Shown: one piece after another, positions 1-5,398 of the stretch
How positions within the stretch are numbered: the first letter of the stretch is position 1
Layout of the letters: each line of letters opens with the position of its first letter
DNA from: Bacillota bacterium
GTDB lineage: Bacteria > Bacillota > Clostridia > Acetivibrionales > DTU013
Length of the DNA stretch: 7,834 nt
NCBI GenBank assembly: GCA_023415815.1
Contig: JAEZJL010000166.1
Location: 1 to 7,834, forward strand
Reading direction: 5' to 3'
Notes under the pieces: generated by a model
Databases searched by the model: none
Told to the model about the DNA's origin: nothing
What the model saw: the letters and a program-made list of their open reading frames with translations, nothing else
Position numbers and translations under genes: made by a program

Positions 1-204
1 TTTCCGCACACTGTGGGCCAGCTTCCTGCACCGTACGTATTCCATGAGCGATTGGTTTGTGACGGACTTGAAGATGTGGTGCAAATGGTATTTTGACAGG
101 CCTGCGTTTTCGGACAGCACATCCAGCACGATTTTTTCATGTGCATGCTCCTCGATAAAATCGACAACATAAGCTATGCGCTCCATATTGTTATCAAAGG
201 CCAT
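1..204 (-). CDS. AraC-family transcriptional regulator, N-terminal part (runs off left edge)
   Basis: The frame starts at an ATG (202-204) behind a very strong ribosome site, GAGGAGGTG (211-219), and stays open to base 1, giving 68 visible residues. The protein begins MAFDNNMERI and continues with an AraC-type DNA-binding domain. Residues of about 8-68 match the family pattern of a first helix (IAYVVDFIEEHAHEKIVLD), then the helix-turn-helix core LSENAGLSKYHLHHIFKSVT and the start of the linker helix (LMEYVRCRKLA). The domain is at the extreme N-terminus, as in Rob/SoxS-like or GyrI-fused regulators, but any C-terminal effector domain is outside the window. It is divergent from the esterase gene at 306, so it may control that gene and itself; this is inference from layout. 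The family call is firm; ligand and targets are unknown. Confidence 0.88.
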   Translation of the reverse strand, partial: MAFDNNMERIAYVVDFIEEHAHEKIVLDVLSENAGLSKYHLHHIFKSVTNQSLMEYVRCRKLAHSVRK

Positions 205-305
205 TTGCGACACCTCCTCAGCGGAACTGAGCAAGAAATGCTCATTTTATGACTACTTCTATATTATACGATTAAAATAAGGAAAAGGAAATGGAGGAAT
301 AAAAA
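205..305. promoter_or_regulatory. Divergent control region between AraC-type regulator and esterase gene
   Basis: This 101 bp gap must hold promoters for both directions. On the plus strand the best candidate is ATGACT (249-254), an 18 bp spacer, then TAAAAT (273-278). On the minus strand a perfect TATAAT occurs at 263-268 but without a good -35, which is common for activator-dependent promoters. A perfect inverted repeat, TGAGCA-AGAAA-TGCTCA (228-244), lies between the minus-strand -10 and the regulator's ribosome site and could be an operator. The promoter assignments are weak; the inverted repeat is seen directly. Confidence 0.45.
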
Positions 306-1463
306 GTGAACGGGCAAGGAATCAAAAGAACGGATAAGGGCGGACCGGCCGGACGGGATATTCGTATAACCGCAATAGCGGCGGCCCTGCTGCTGGCAGT
401 TTTGATATCCGGGTGCAATGCGGGTCCGGCTGCGTCAAAGGATGTTACAACAGCAGCCGCACAGACTGAGCAGACCGGGGACGCCGCGGATACCGGCACA
501 CCGGCGGAGAGTACAGGCTCCGCGGGAGCCGCCGCAGAGCCTGAAGATACGGCAGAGCCTGCCAAAGTGCGTATTGTGGACGAGACTGTCACTGCGGAAT
601 CTCTTAGGAGCAATATGCTTGAAGAAGGGATTGAACAGCGGATAAAGGTCGTTCTCCCGCCGTCCTACGATACCGATACGGAAAAAAGATATCCGGTCGT
701 GTACTTTTTGCACGGCTTTCAGGAGAGCATCGGCTTATTTGGCAGCATAACGGAGTCCCTGACCAAGCAAATGCAGAGCGAGGGCGTCAAGGAATTTATT
801 ATTGTCGAGCCGAACGGGAGGAACACGCTGGGCGGAGCCTTTTATGCGAATTCTCCGGTGACGGGCAATTGGGAGGATTATATCGTTAAGGACATTATCG
901 GTTATATCGACGGTAAATACAGGACAATACCGGATGCGGCGCAAAGAGGGCTTGCCGGCTTCTCCATGGGCGGCTTCGGCGCGCTGAACCTGGGCCTGAA
1001 GCACCCGGACGTATTTTCTTCGCTGATGATATTATCCCCCGGCGCGTTTGATCAAAACGGCCTGAAGAATGCCATGCCCACCTGGGACGCATCATTCTTG
1101 AATGCATATGGCGCCGCCTTTTCACCTAATGTAAAAGGCGAGTACCCGTATGCGAACATCCCCAAATTTGATAATACAAAAGAGGATAATAAAATTGTCG
1201 CGGACTGGGAAAACGGGTTTGGGAACCTGAAAGGCAAAATAGAGGCTTACCAGGCCATGAACAAGCCGCTTAAGGCTATTTACATTTCATACGGCAGCCT
1301 GGACTCCTATTCGTGGATTCCCGAGGGAAGCGCTTATTTTTCCCAGCTGCTCACGGAAGCGGGCATCCGGAATGAAAATAAGGTTTTTAACGGCGGACAT
1401 GAAATCGCGTCGGAAGTCTTAAGGAGCGCATTTGTAAAGTTCTTTTCGGAAAATTTGAAATAA
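306..1463 (+). CDS. Secreted lipoprotein esterase, esterase D / feruloyl-esterase-like (alpha/beta hydrolase)
   Basis: Predicted 385-residue surface lipoprotein that hydrolyses an ester outside the membrane. It starts at GTG 306, with GGAGG (293-297) eight bases upstream. Residues 20-36 form a hydrophobic signal segment ending in the lipobox ISGC, so Cys37 is the expected lipidation site. Residues 38-88 are an Ala/Thr/Glu-rich low-complexity linker typical of lipoprotein tethers. The hydrolase domain (about 100-385) has an oxyanion-type HGF (136-138) and the nucleophile elbow G-F-S-M-G with Ser220. Asp333 (SLDSY) and His365 (NGGHE) are plausible remaining triad members. This is the putative esterase family PF00756, which includes S-formylglutathione hydrolases, feruloyl/xylan esterases and mycolyltransferases. 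The lipoprotein form favours a carbohydrate-ester or xenobiotic substrate, but the substrate cannot be read from sequence. A strong terminator follows, so the gene is probably monocistronic. Confidence 0.88.
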   Translation: MNGQGIKRTDKGGPAGRDIRITAIAAALLLAVLISGCNAGPAASKDVTTAAAQTEQTGDAADTGTPAESTGSAGAAAEPEDTAEPAKVRIVDETVTAESLRSNMLEEGIEQRIKVVLPPSYDTDTEKRYPVVYFLHGFQESIGLFGSITESLTKQMQSEGVKEFIIVEPNGRNTLGGAFYANSPVTGNWEDYIVKDIIGYIDGKYRTIPDAAQRGLAGFSMGGFGALNLGLKHPDVFSSLMILSPGAFDQNGLKNAMPTWDASFLNAYGAAFSPNVKGEYPYANIPKFDNTKEDNKIVADWENGFGNLKGKIEAYQAMNKPLKAIYISYGSLDSYSWIPEGSAYFSQLLTEAGIRNENKVFNGGHEIASEVLRSAFVKFFSENLK

Positions 1464-1484
1464 CATGTTACGGCTTTCGGAGGT

Positions 1485-1531
1485 CCGCGGGAGCAAGGGC
1501 AAAATTCGACGCCCGGCTTCCGCGGTTTTTA
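1485..1531 (+). terminator. Rho-independent terminator of the esterase gene
   Basis: CCGCGG (1485-1490) pairs with CCGCGG (1520-1525). The stem continues inward through a G-U pair, AGC/GCT and GGGC/GCCC with a small bulge, around an A/T-rich loop. A run of T follows immediately (1526-1530). It starts 21 bases after the esterase stop codon. Confidence 0.88.
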
Positions 1532-1621
1532 TTTCCGCCCCTCGCATTTTGCCCGCATGCCGGCATAACCATTGTCAGAGGATCGGCAGTCCTTTTGCGT
1601 GTCGCCCGGTGTCCGTATTGC

Positions 1622-1650
1622 TTGACTTTTACGGCGCCGTTCAGTAAAAT
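1622..1650 (+). promoter_or_regulatory. Sigma-A promoter of the MFS transporter gene, with palindrome in the spacer
   Basis: TTGACT (1622-1627) and TAAAAT (1645-1650) are separated by exactly 17 bp. The start site is expected near 1657, giving a leader of about 75 bases before the ATG at 1732. The spacer holds a perfect 10 bp palindrome, ACGGCGCCGT (1631-1640), well placed for a repressor that would block polymerase. The promoter is well supported; the operator reading is inference. Confidence 0.75.
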
Positions 1651-1731
1651 TAATGCTATGCCGCGTTTATAAATGTTCATACATGACGCCAGGAAACAAA
1701 CGCAATCAGCGCTCAATGGGGGAGACATAGC

Positions 1732-3033
1732 ATGGACCGCCGCCGGTTTTTCGATTCTGTGAGCATCATCCGCTCCTTCGGGACGCTTAAGGGAAATACG
1801 CGCGTATCGGTAATTTTTGAGCCCCTGTGGGGCATCCCCTTCGTCCTTTTCAATTTCTACCTGAGCCTGTATATGAAAGAACTCGGAATAACGGACAGGG
1901 AAATCGGCTATCTCATTTCACTCGGCTTTATTACAGGCACGGTTTTCTCGCTGTTCAGCGGTGTAATCACCGACAGGCTCGGACGGAAGAAGACGACCGT
2001 CATATTTGACTTTATCAGCTGGCCCCTCGCCATGGTTTTATATCTGGTGTCGAACAGCTTCTGGATGTTTGCGCTTGCCACCTTTGTAAACAGCATACTC
2101 AGGATCGTATCGGTCTCATGGAACCTAATGGTAGTGGAGGACGCGGACAACCAGCAGCGGATAGCCGCCTTCAACCTGCTTAACATAATAAATATCTCTA
2201 CCGGCATAATCATCCCCGTTGCGGGCATTTTTGTAAATGCCTACGGCGTCGTTACGGCGGAGAGGATATTCCTGAGCTTTGCCGCCGTCAGCATGTCGAT
2301 AATGGTATTCGGCAGGAACTACTATTATAAGGAAACAGACGTAGGCAGGCGGCTGCTCGAAGAACACAGGCGGAATCCTGTTAAAAACAGCATTAAGACA
2401 ATACTTCCCTTTAAAGCGGCGGCGGTCTTTTCCAAGAGCCCCGCTGCCGTAATGGTCATATGCGTCTTTATACTGTTTAACATCTACATGCCCATCGGCA
2501 CGCTGAACAGCCTGTACTTCGCGCCTTACATGACGGAGGTGCTGCTCCTCGGCAAGCCCGTGATATCGATACTCGGCGGAGTATATTCGGCAGTGATGTT
2601 TATCATCTTCATATTCGTAGTACCGGTGATAAGCAGGCGGAACAATGTGGCCCTGATGATAATAGGGCTTATCATACAGGCGGTATCGCTGCTTCTTCTC
2701 GTCGTTATACCTTCGGGAAGCCTTGTGCTGGCGGTTCTTTGCATAGTGTTATATGCCGTTGGCTTCGGCATATTCAGACCATATATCGACAGCCTGCTTG
2801 CCAAAGTGACCGAGGGCAACCACAGGGCGGGCATCTATTCCATTGTAAATACGCTTACCTGTGTGGTCACCGCTCTGATAGGATTTGTTTCGGGAAGCAT
2901 GTACCTTCTGAACCCGAGGCTGATATACATCGTGTCAATAGCAATACTGGCCGCCTGCGCAGTGATCCTTACCCTATATCTGAGGAAATATGGCGCCCAA
3001 AAGCCTGCCGACTCCGGGACAGCGGAAGCATGA
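1732..3033 (+). CDS. Major facilitator superfamily (MFS) transporter
   Basis: A 433-residue polytopic inner-membrane protein, of normal length for a 12-helix MFS permease. The ribosome site GGGGGAG (1718-1724) lies seven bases before the ATG. The cytoplasmic loop between helices 2 and 3 carries the MFS signature motif A, GVITDRLGRKK (77-87). Hydrophobic helices follow across both halves, with the usual charged central loop at about 195-228 (YYYKETDVGRRLLEEHRRN and on). The C-terminal tail is short and hydrophilic (GAQKPADSGTAEA). The cargo cannot be deduced; drug or metabolite efflux by proton antiport is the common role of such single-gene permeases in Bacillota. Isoleucine is often coded by ATA. 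It has its own promoter, and no clear terminator lies between its stop and the tRNA promoter 46 bases downstream. Confidence 0.88.
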   Translation: MDRRRFFDSVSIIRSFGTLKGNTRVSVIFEPLWGIPFVLFNFYLSLYMKELGITDREIGYLISLGFITGTVFSLFSGVITDRLGRKKTTVIFDFISWPLAMVLYLVSNSFWMFALATFVNSILRIVSVSWNLMVVEDADNQQRIAAFNLLNIINISTGIIIPVAGIFVNAYGVVTAERIFLSFAAVSMSIMVFGRNYYYKETDVGRRLLEEHRRNPVKNSIKTILPFKAAAVFSKSPAAVMVICVFILFNIYMPIGTLNSLYFAPYMTEVLLLGKPVISILGGVYSAVMFIIFIFVVPVISRRNNVALMIIGLIIQAVSLLLLVVIPSGSLVLAVLCIVLYAVGFGIFRPYIDSLLAKVTEGNHRAGIYSIVNTLTCVVTALIGFVSGSMYLLNPRLIYIVSIAILAACAVILTLYLRKYGAQKPADSGTAEA

Positions 3034-3066
3034 CAGTTTTTACTCTTATAGTTAAAAAATAAATAT

Positions 3067-3108
3067 TTGACTTTTTCACTTGACTTTTTTTCCTTCCCCC
3101 GTTAGAAT
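3067..3108 (+). promoter_or_regulatory. Promoter of the tRNA-Glu-Asp-Thr operon
   Basis: TTGACT (3080-3085) and TAGAAT (3103-3108) are separated by 17 bp, about 34 bases before the mature tRNA-Glu. A second TTGACTTTTT (3067-3076) repeats the -35 region 13 bp upstream, possibly by local duplication. A small CGGT/ACCG hairpin lies in the leader at about 3118-3130. Confidence 0.8.
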
Positions 3109-3141
3109 ATACTTTGTCGGTCAAAAACCGGCGTTTTAGAC

Positions 3142-3216
3142 GGCCCATTGGTCAAGTGGTTAAGACACCGCCCTTTCACGGCGATAACAGGGGTTCGAGT
3201 CCCCTATGGGTCACCA
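3142..3216 (+). tRNA. tRNA-Glu (anticodon TTC)
   Basis: The acceptor stem GGCCCAT pairs with ATGGGTC (one G-U pair), and A73 is followed by an encoded CCA (3214-3216). The anticodon loop CTTTCAC (3173-3179) reads TTC, for Glu. The T-arm is AGGGG-TTCGAGT-CCCCT. The outermost pair of the anticodon stem is a C-A mismatch (C3168, A3184) where G-C or another pair is usual. It is the first gene of a three-tRNA operon. Confidence 0.95.
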
Positions 3217-3228
3217 TTTTCCTGTTTT

Positions 3229-3305
3229 GGCCCGGTAGTTCAGTTGGTTAGAACGCTAGCCTGTCACGCTAGAGGTCGAGGGTTCGAGCCCCTTCCGGGT
3301 CGCCA
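3229..3305 (+). tRNA. tRNA-Asp (anticodon GTC)
   Basis: The acceptor GGCCCGG pairs with CCGGGTC. The D-stem is GTTC/GAAC and the anticodon arm is CTAGC-CTGTCAC-GCTAG with anticodon GTC. The T-loop is TTCGAGC. The discriminator is G, followed by an encoded CCA (3303-3305). All arms pair well. It begins 12 bases after the CCA of tRNA-Glu. Confidence 0.96.
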
Positions 3306-3306
3306 T

Positions 3307-3331
3307 TTACGTCTGCTTTATGCAGACGTAA
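3307..3331 (+). other. Intercistronic hairpin between tRNA-Asp and tRNA-Thr
   Basis: TTACGTCTGC (3307-3316) is perfectly complementary to GCAGACGTAA (3322-3331) around a five-base TTTAT loop. It fills almost the whole 29-base spacer. It has no T-run after it, so it is not a terminator. A likely role is as a structural spacer or processing signal in the tRNA precursor; that role is inferred. Confidence 0.75.
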
Positions 3332-3334
3332 TAC

Positions 3335-3410
3335 GCTGGCGTAGCTCAGCAGGTAGAGCAGCTGACTTGTAATCAGCAGGTCGGGGGTTCGATTCCGTCC
3401 GCCAGCTCCA
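3335..3410 (+). tRNA. tRNA-Thr (anticodon TGT)
   Basis: The acceptor GCTGGCG pairs perfectly with CGCCAGC. The D-stem is GCTC/GAGC and the anticodon arm is GCTGA-CTTGTAA-TCAGC with anticodon TGT, for Thr. The discriminator is T, with an encoded CCA (3408-3410). The T-stem is GGGGG/CCGTC, with a G-G mismatch in its middle (G3385, G3397) and a neighbouring G-U pair. An inverted 16-base copy of this T-arm region lies at 3467-3482. Confidence 0.94.
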
Positions 3411-3453
3411 AAAAGAAAACCGTCCACCCTCAAGGGTGGGCGGTTTTCTTTTT
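3411..3453 (+). terminator. Rho-independent terminator of the tRNA operon
   Basis: A long hairpin pairs an A-rich then GC-rich arm (3411-3429, ending CCGTCCACCC) with GGGTGGGCGG followed by TTTTCTTTTT (3434-3453), around a TCAA tetraloop. It starts directly after the tRNA-Thr CCA. The A-rich left arm means it could also act on the opposite strand. Confidence 0.92.
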
Positions 3454-3466
3454 GCAAAACGTCAAG

Positions 3467-3482
3467 GGACGGAATCGAACCC
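3467..3482 (-). repeat. Inverted 16 bp copy of the tRNA-Thr T-arm
   Basis: Read on the minus strand, this segment is GGGTTCGATTCCGTCC, identical to 3385-3400 inside tRNA-Thr, including the unusual CCGTC arm. Identity stops at both ends. The flanks do not rebuild a tRNA: the five bases before the loop are CCGGG and cannot pair well with CCGTC. It is therefore a tRNA fragment, not a gene. It may be a relic of recombination or integration at this locus. Confidence 0.7.
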
Positions 3483-3516
3483 GGGAGGGCGCGAGCGTGA
3501 AGAAAAATGCACGGCT

Positions 3517-3545
3517 TTGACTTTATTGAAATTTGTATAGATAAT
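3517..3545 (+). promoter_or_regulatory. Candidate promoter of the 168-residue CBO0543-family gene
   Basis: TTGACT (3517-3522) and GATAAT (3540-3545) are separated by 17 bp. The start site is expected near 3552, about 60 bases before the ATG at 3615. The region from here to the ATG is very A/T-rich. The spacing and hexamers are good, but there is no further support. Confidence 0.65.
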
Positions 3546-3614
3546 TATGCTTCGACGTACATTATTTTCGCCATTTAAAAAATAATAATAAAATAAAAGT
3601 ATTTAGGAGCGAAA

Positions 3615-4121
3615 ATGTTTCATGTTGTCGTAGCTTTTTTATCGGTGCTGGCATGCCTGAAATGGGGCGATTGGAGAAACTGGCGCCTATATTATCCGAC
3701 CATACTGTATTTCTTTTTCGTGGAGCTTGCATATAATGTACTCACAAACGAAAAACCTCTCTGGCTCTATAATAGCTCCGCCTTGAATCATACCCTTACC
3801 GAACTGCTGACCAGCCTTGTAATATTTCCCTGCACCATACTGATATATCTGCCTCTGGTTTCCCGAAAATTTATATCGCAGCTTTTATATACGCTTCTTG
3901 GCATTTTCATATATTCCGTAGTCGAATACCTGTCATACCTTATGGGGTATTTCTCCTACCTGAACGGCTGGAATATATTTTTCTCGATACTCTTCAATTG
4001 TGTTATGTTCCCCATATTGTGCATTCACCATAAAAAGCCGTTGATCGGGGTCCTTACGACAGCTGCGGGGGCTGCCCTGATGATCTGGTATTTTAAAATA
4101 CCGGTCATGCAACTGCGTTAA
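3615..4121 (+). CDS. CBO0543-family small membrane protein (function unknown)
   Basis: A 168-residue, highly hydrophobic protein with about five membrane segments. The ribosome site AGGAG (3605-3609) lies five bases before the ATG. The N-terminus carries KWGDWRNWRLYYPTILYFF (16-34), then LTNEKPLWLYNSSALNHT (43-60), FPCTILIYLP (71-80), VEYLSYLMG (103-111) and a SYLNGWN motif (114-120). This pattern matches, from memory, proteins labelled CBO0543 family in Bacillus, Paenibacillus and Clostridium, at the same length. No catalytic motif is visible and no function is established. Its stop codon overlaps that of the convergent gene at 4118, so no separate terminator fits between them. It belongs to a different subtype from the two paralogues that follow; shared traits are the LW-x-Y motif and the polytopic layout. 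Confidence 0.78.
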   Translation: MFHVVVAFLSVLACLKWGDWRNWRLYYPTILYFFFVELAYNVLTNEKPLWLYNSSALNHTLTELLTSLVIFPCTILIYLPLVSRKFISQLLYTLLGIFIYSVVEYLSYLMGYFSYLNGWNIFFSILFNCVMFPILCIHHKKPLIGVLTTAAGAALMIWYFKIPVMQLR

Positions 4122-4681
4122 GCCTTGAGCCGTTTTTCCTTGATCGAATAGAGCTTGATCACTGCTGCTTTAGTGCCTATTCCTATGGCGATATAGATCG
4201 GAAAGCCGTAATAGTATCTCCATGTAATCGGCTGATAAACCCCTATCAGCGCAACCAGCGGCTCAAATACAAAGCAGAAGACCAGCGCCATCACAACTGT
4301 GGCGATTATAAATTTCTTCCAGGGGGTAAAATACTGATATATCAAGGAGTATATCATCGGCAGGCTTGCCAGGTCGATTGCCGATATCGGCGGAAACAGC
4401 GGAATTATATCGACAGGGTAATCCCACAGGCACAGCTCCTCACCCAATTCGTCCAGTACCAGGGAAATTATGCCTATCAACAGGGTATACAGGATGATTT
4501 CATTACAGCGGGACTTATCAACCTTTTTCCACCAGATAAATGCAGATACCATAAAAAATATGAGCAGGAACCACCATCTGAAGCGGAACACGTCGTTTTG
4601 CACCCACTCGTTTACGCGGGTTAAGCTTAAATCCCATTGAACTTTTACAGCGGAAAGCATATCTTGGGCTAACGATTGCAT
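4118..4681 (-). CDS. CBO0543-type membrane protein, second of a tandem paralogue pair
   Basis: A 187-residue polytopic membrane protein of unknown function. The ribosome site AAGGAG (4689-4694) overlaps the TAA of the upstream paralogue at 4693, and only 11 bases separate the two genes, so they are very likely co-transcribed and perhaps translationally coupled. After a hydrophilic N-terminus of about 25 residues come NEWVQNDVFRFRWW (24-37), a membrane helix ending WWKKVDKSR (50-58), then EELCLWDYPVDIIPLFPP (81-98), SLPMIYSLIYQYF (106-118), a WKKF cytoplasmic turn, FEP (139-141) and a basic tail KEKRLKA. It aligns without gaps to the neighbour at 4693-5271 across nearly its whole length. The WW..DK, LWxYP, YQYF and EP motifs match, from memory, larger CBO0543-family members of spore-formers. 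No enzymatic motif is seen. Confidence 0.75.
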   Translation of the reverse strand: MQSLAQDMLSAVKVQWDLSLTRVNEWVQNDVFRFRWWFLLIFFMVSAFIWWKKVDKSRCNEIILYTLLIGIISLVLDELGEELCLWDYPVDIIPLFPPISAIDLASLPMIYSLIYQYFTPWKKFIIATVVMALVFCFVFEPLVALIGVYQPITWRYYYGFPIYIAIGIGTKAAVIKLYSIKEKRLKA

Positions 4682-4692
4682 AGGCTATCTCC

Positions 4693-5271
4693 TTAATTGC
4701 TTTTTGACGCCGGTTTCTGATTCCTTGCGGTAATGGAATTTATTTTGCTTATCAACGCCCTGACGGATATTGCCGTCGCCAGGTATAACGGATAGCTGTA
4801 ATAGTATTTCCATTTAAGCAGCTGATAAAATTCACCCCAGGCAAGAAGCGGCTCAATGATGAAGCATATTATTGCCGTTGATATCAAGGCAGCCGTTAAA
4901 AAGCTCTTCCAGGTCTTAAAATATTGATATACGAGGGAATATATCAGGGGCAGGCTTATCAGGTTTACCGACGATAACGGCGGGAATATCGGAAGGATAT
5001 CGACGGGGTAATCCCATAAGGTCAATTCCTCCCCGTACTCGACTATCGCCATGACGAAAATGGTCGTCAACGCCGCGTAAAGTACGACTTCAGGCAGCAG
5101 CGATTTGTCAGCCAGCTTCCACCATGCATATGCAAAAACTGCCAGCATGACAAGCAAAAGCCACCATCTGATTCTTAAAACATCCTCATTAAGCCATTCC
5201 TCGACGTGCATGGATGTCAATTTCTGTTGTATACCGATGTCGGCAGGGATGCCGGTCACTGTTAATAACAT
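4693..5271 (-). CDS. CBO0543-type membrane protein, first of a tandem paralogue pair
   Basis: A 192-residue polytopic membrane protein, paralogue of the next gene on the same strand. The ATG (5269-5271) has AGAAGG-type pairing at about 5278-5283. This start is supported by the alignment: EEW/NEW ends at residue 26 in both proteins, and all later motifs fall at the same numbers (WW 36-37, LWDYPVD 85-91, FPP 96-98, SLP 106-108, YQYF 115-118, EP 140-141). The two have several long identical blocks within a gapless alignment, so they arose by tandem duplication and then diverged considerably. The C-terminus is hydrophilic and basic (TARNQKPASKSN). A role in the envelope or in sporulation is possible from the family's distribution, but nothing in the sequence shows it. 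The 127 bp upstream gap separates it from the ATPase gene. Confidence 0.75.
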   Translation of the reverse strand: MLLTVTGIPADIGIQQKLTSMHVEEWLNEDVLRIRWWLLLVMLAVFAYAWWKLADKSLLPEVVLYAALTTIFVMAIVEYGEELTLWDYPVDILPIFPPLSSVNLISLPLIYSLVYQYFKTWKSFLTAALISTAIICFIIEPLLAWGEFYQLLKWKYYYSYPLYLATAISVRALISKINSITARNQKPASKSN

Positions 5272-5398
5272 AACGTACCTTCTTGCAATAAATGATAAGT
5301 ATATTATTTAAAAGCGGGGTAGTTTTATACATAGATTATAATGGGGAAAGTATTTTGAAATGAAGCGGAAACAATAACAATTGACAATAAAATCGGGG
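5272..5398. promoter_or_regulatory. A/T-rich gap between ATPase gene and membrane-protein pair
   Basis: I see no convincing hairpin terminator after the ATPase stop. A perfect TATAAT is present on the minus strand (5335-5340), about 65 bases upstream of the first paralogue, but the best -35 for it (TTCATT with an 18 bp spacer) is poor. The pair may therefore have its own weak or regulated promoter, or be reached by readthrough from the ATPase gene. Confidence 0.35.

Noticed and set aside
1468..1728. Small open frames on both strands between esterase and transporter
   Set aside because: They span the esterase terminator and the transporter promoter. Neither shows domain signs or a convincing ribosome site.
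3148..3457. Open frames on both strands across the tRNA operon (peptides such as GAGGRNRTPDLL)
   Set aside because: They are translations of tRNA genes and the terminator. Such peptides are common false proteins in databases.
3467..3490. A minus-strand tRNA gene or pseudogene
   Set aside because: Only the T-loop region is recognisable. There are no acceptor, anticodon or D-arm sequences around it, so it is listed as a repeat only.
5380..5385. TTGACA on the plus strand after the ATPase stop
   Set aside because: No -10 box at 16-18 bp and no plus-strand gene downstream, so it is taken as chance.
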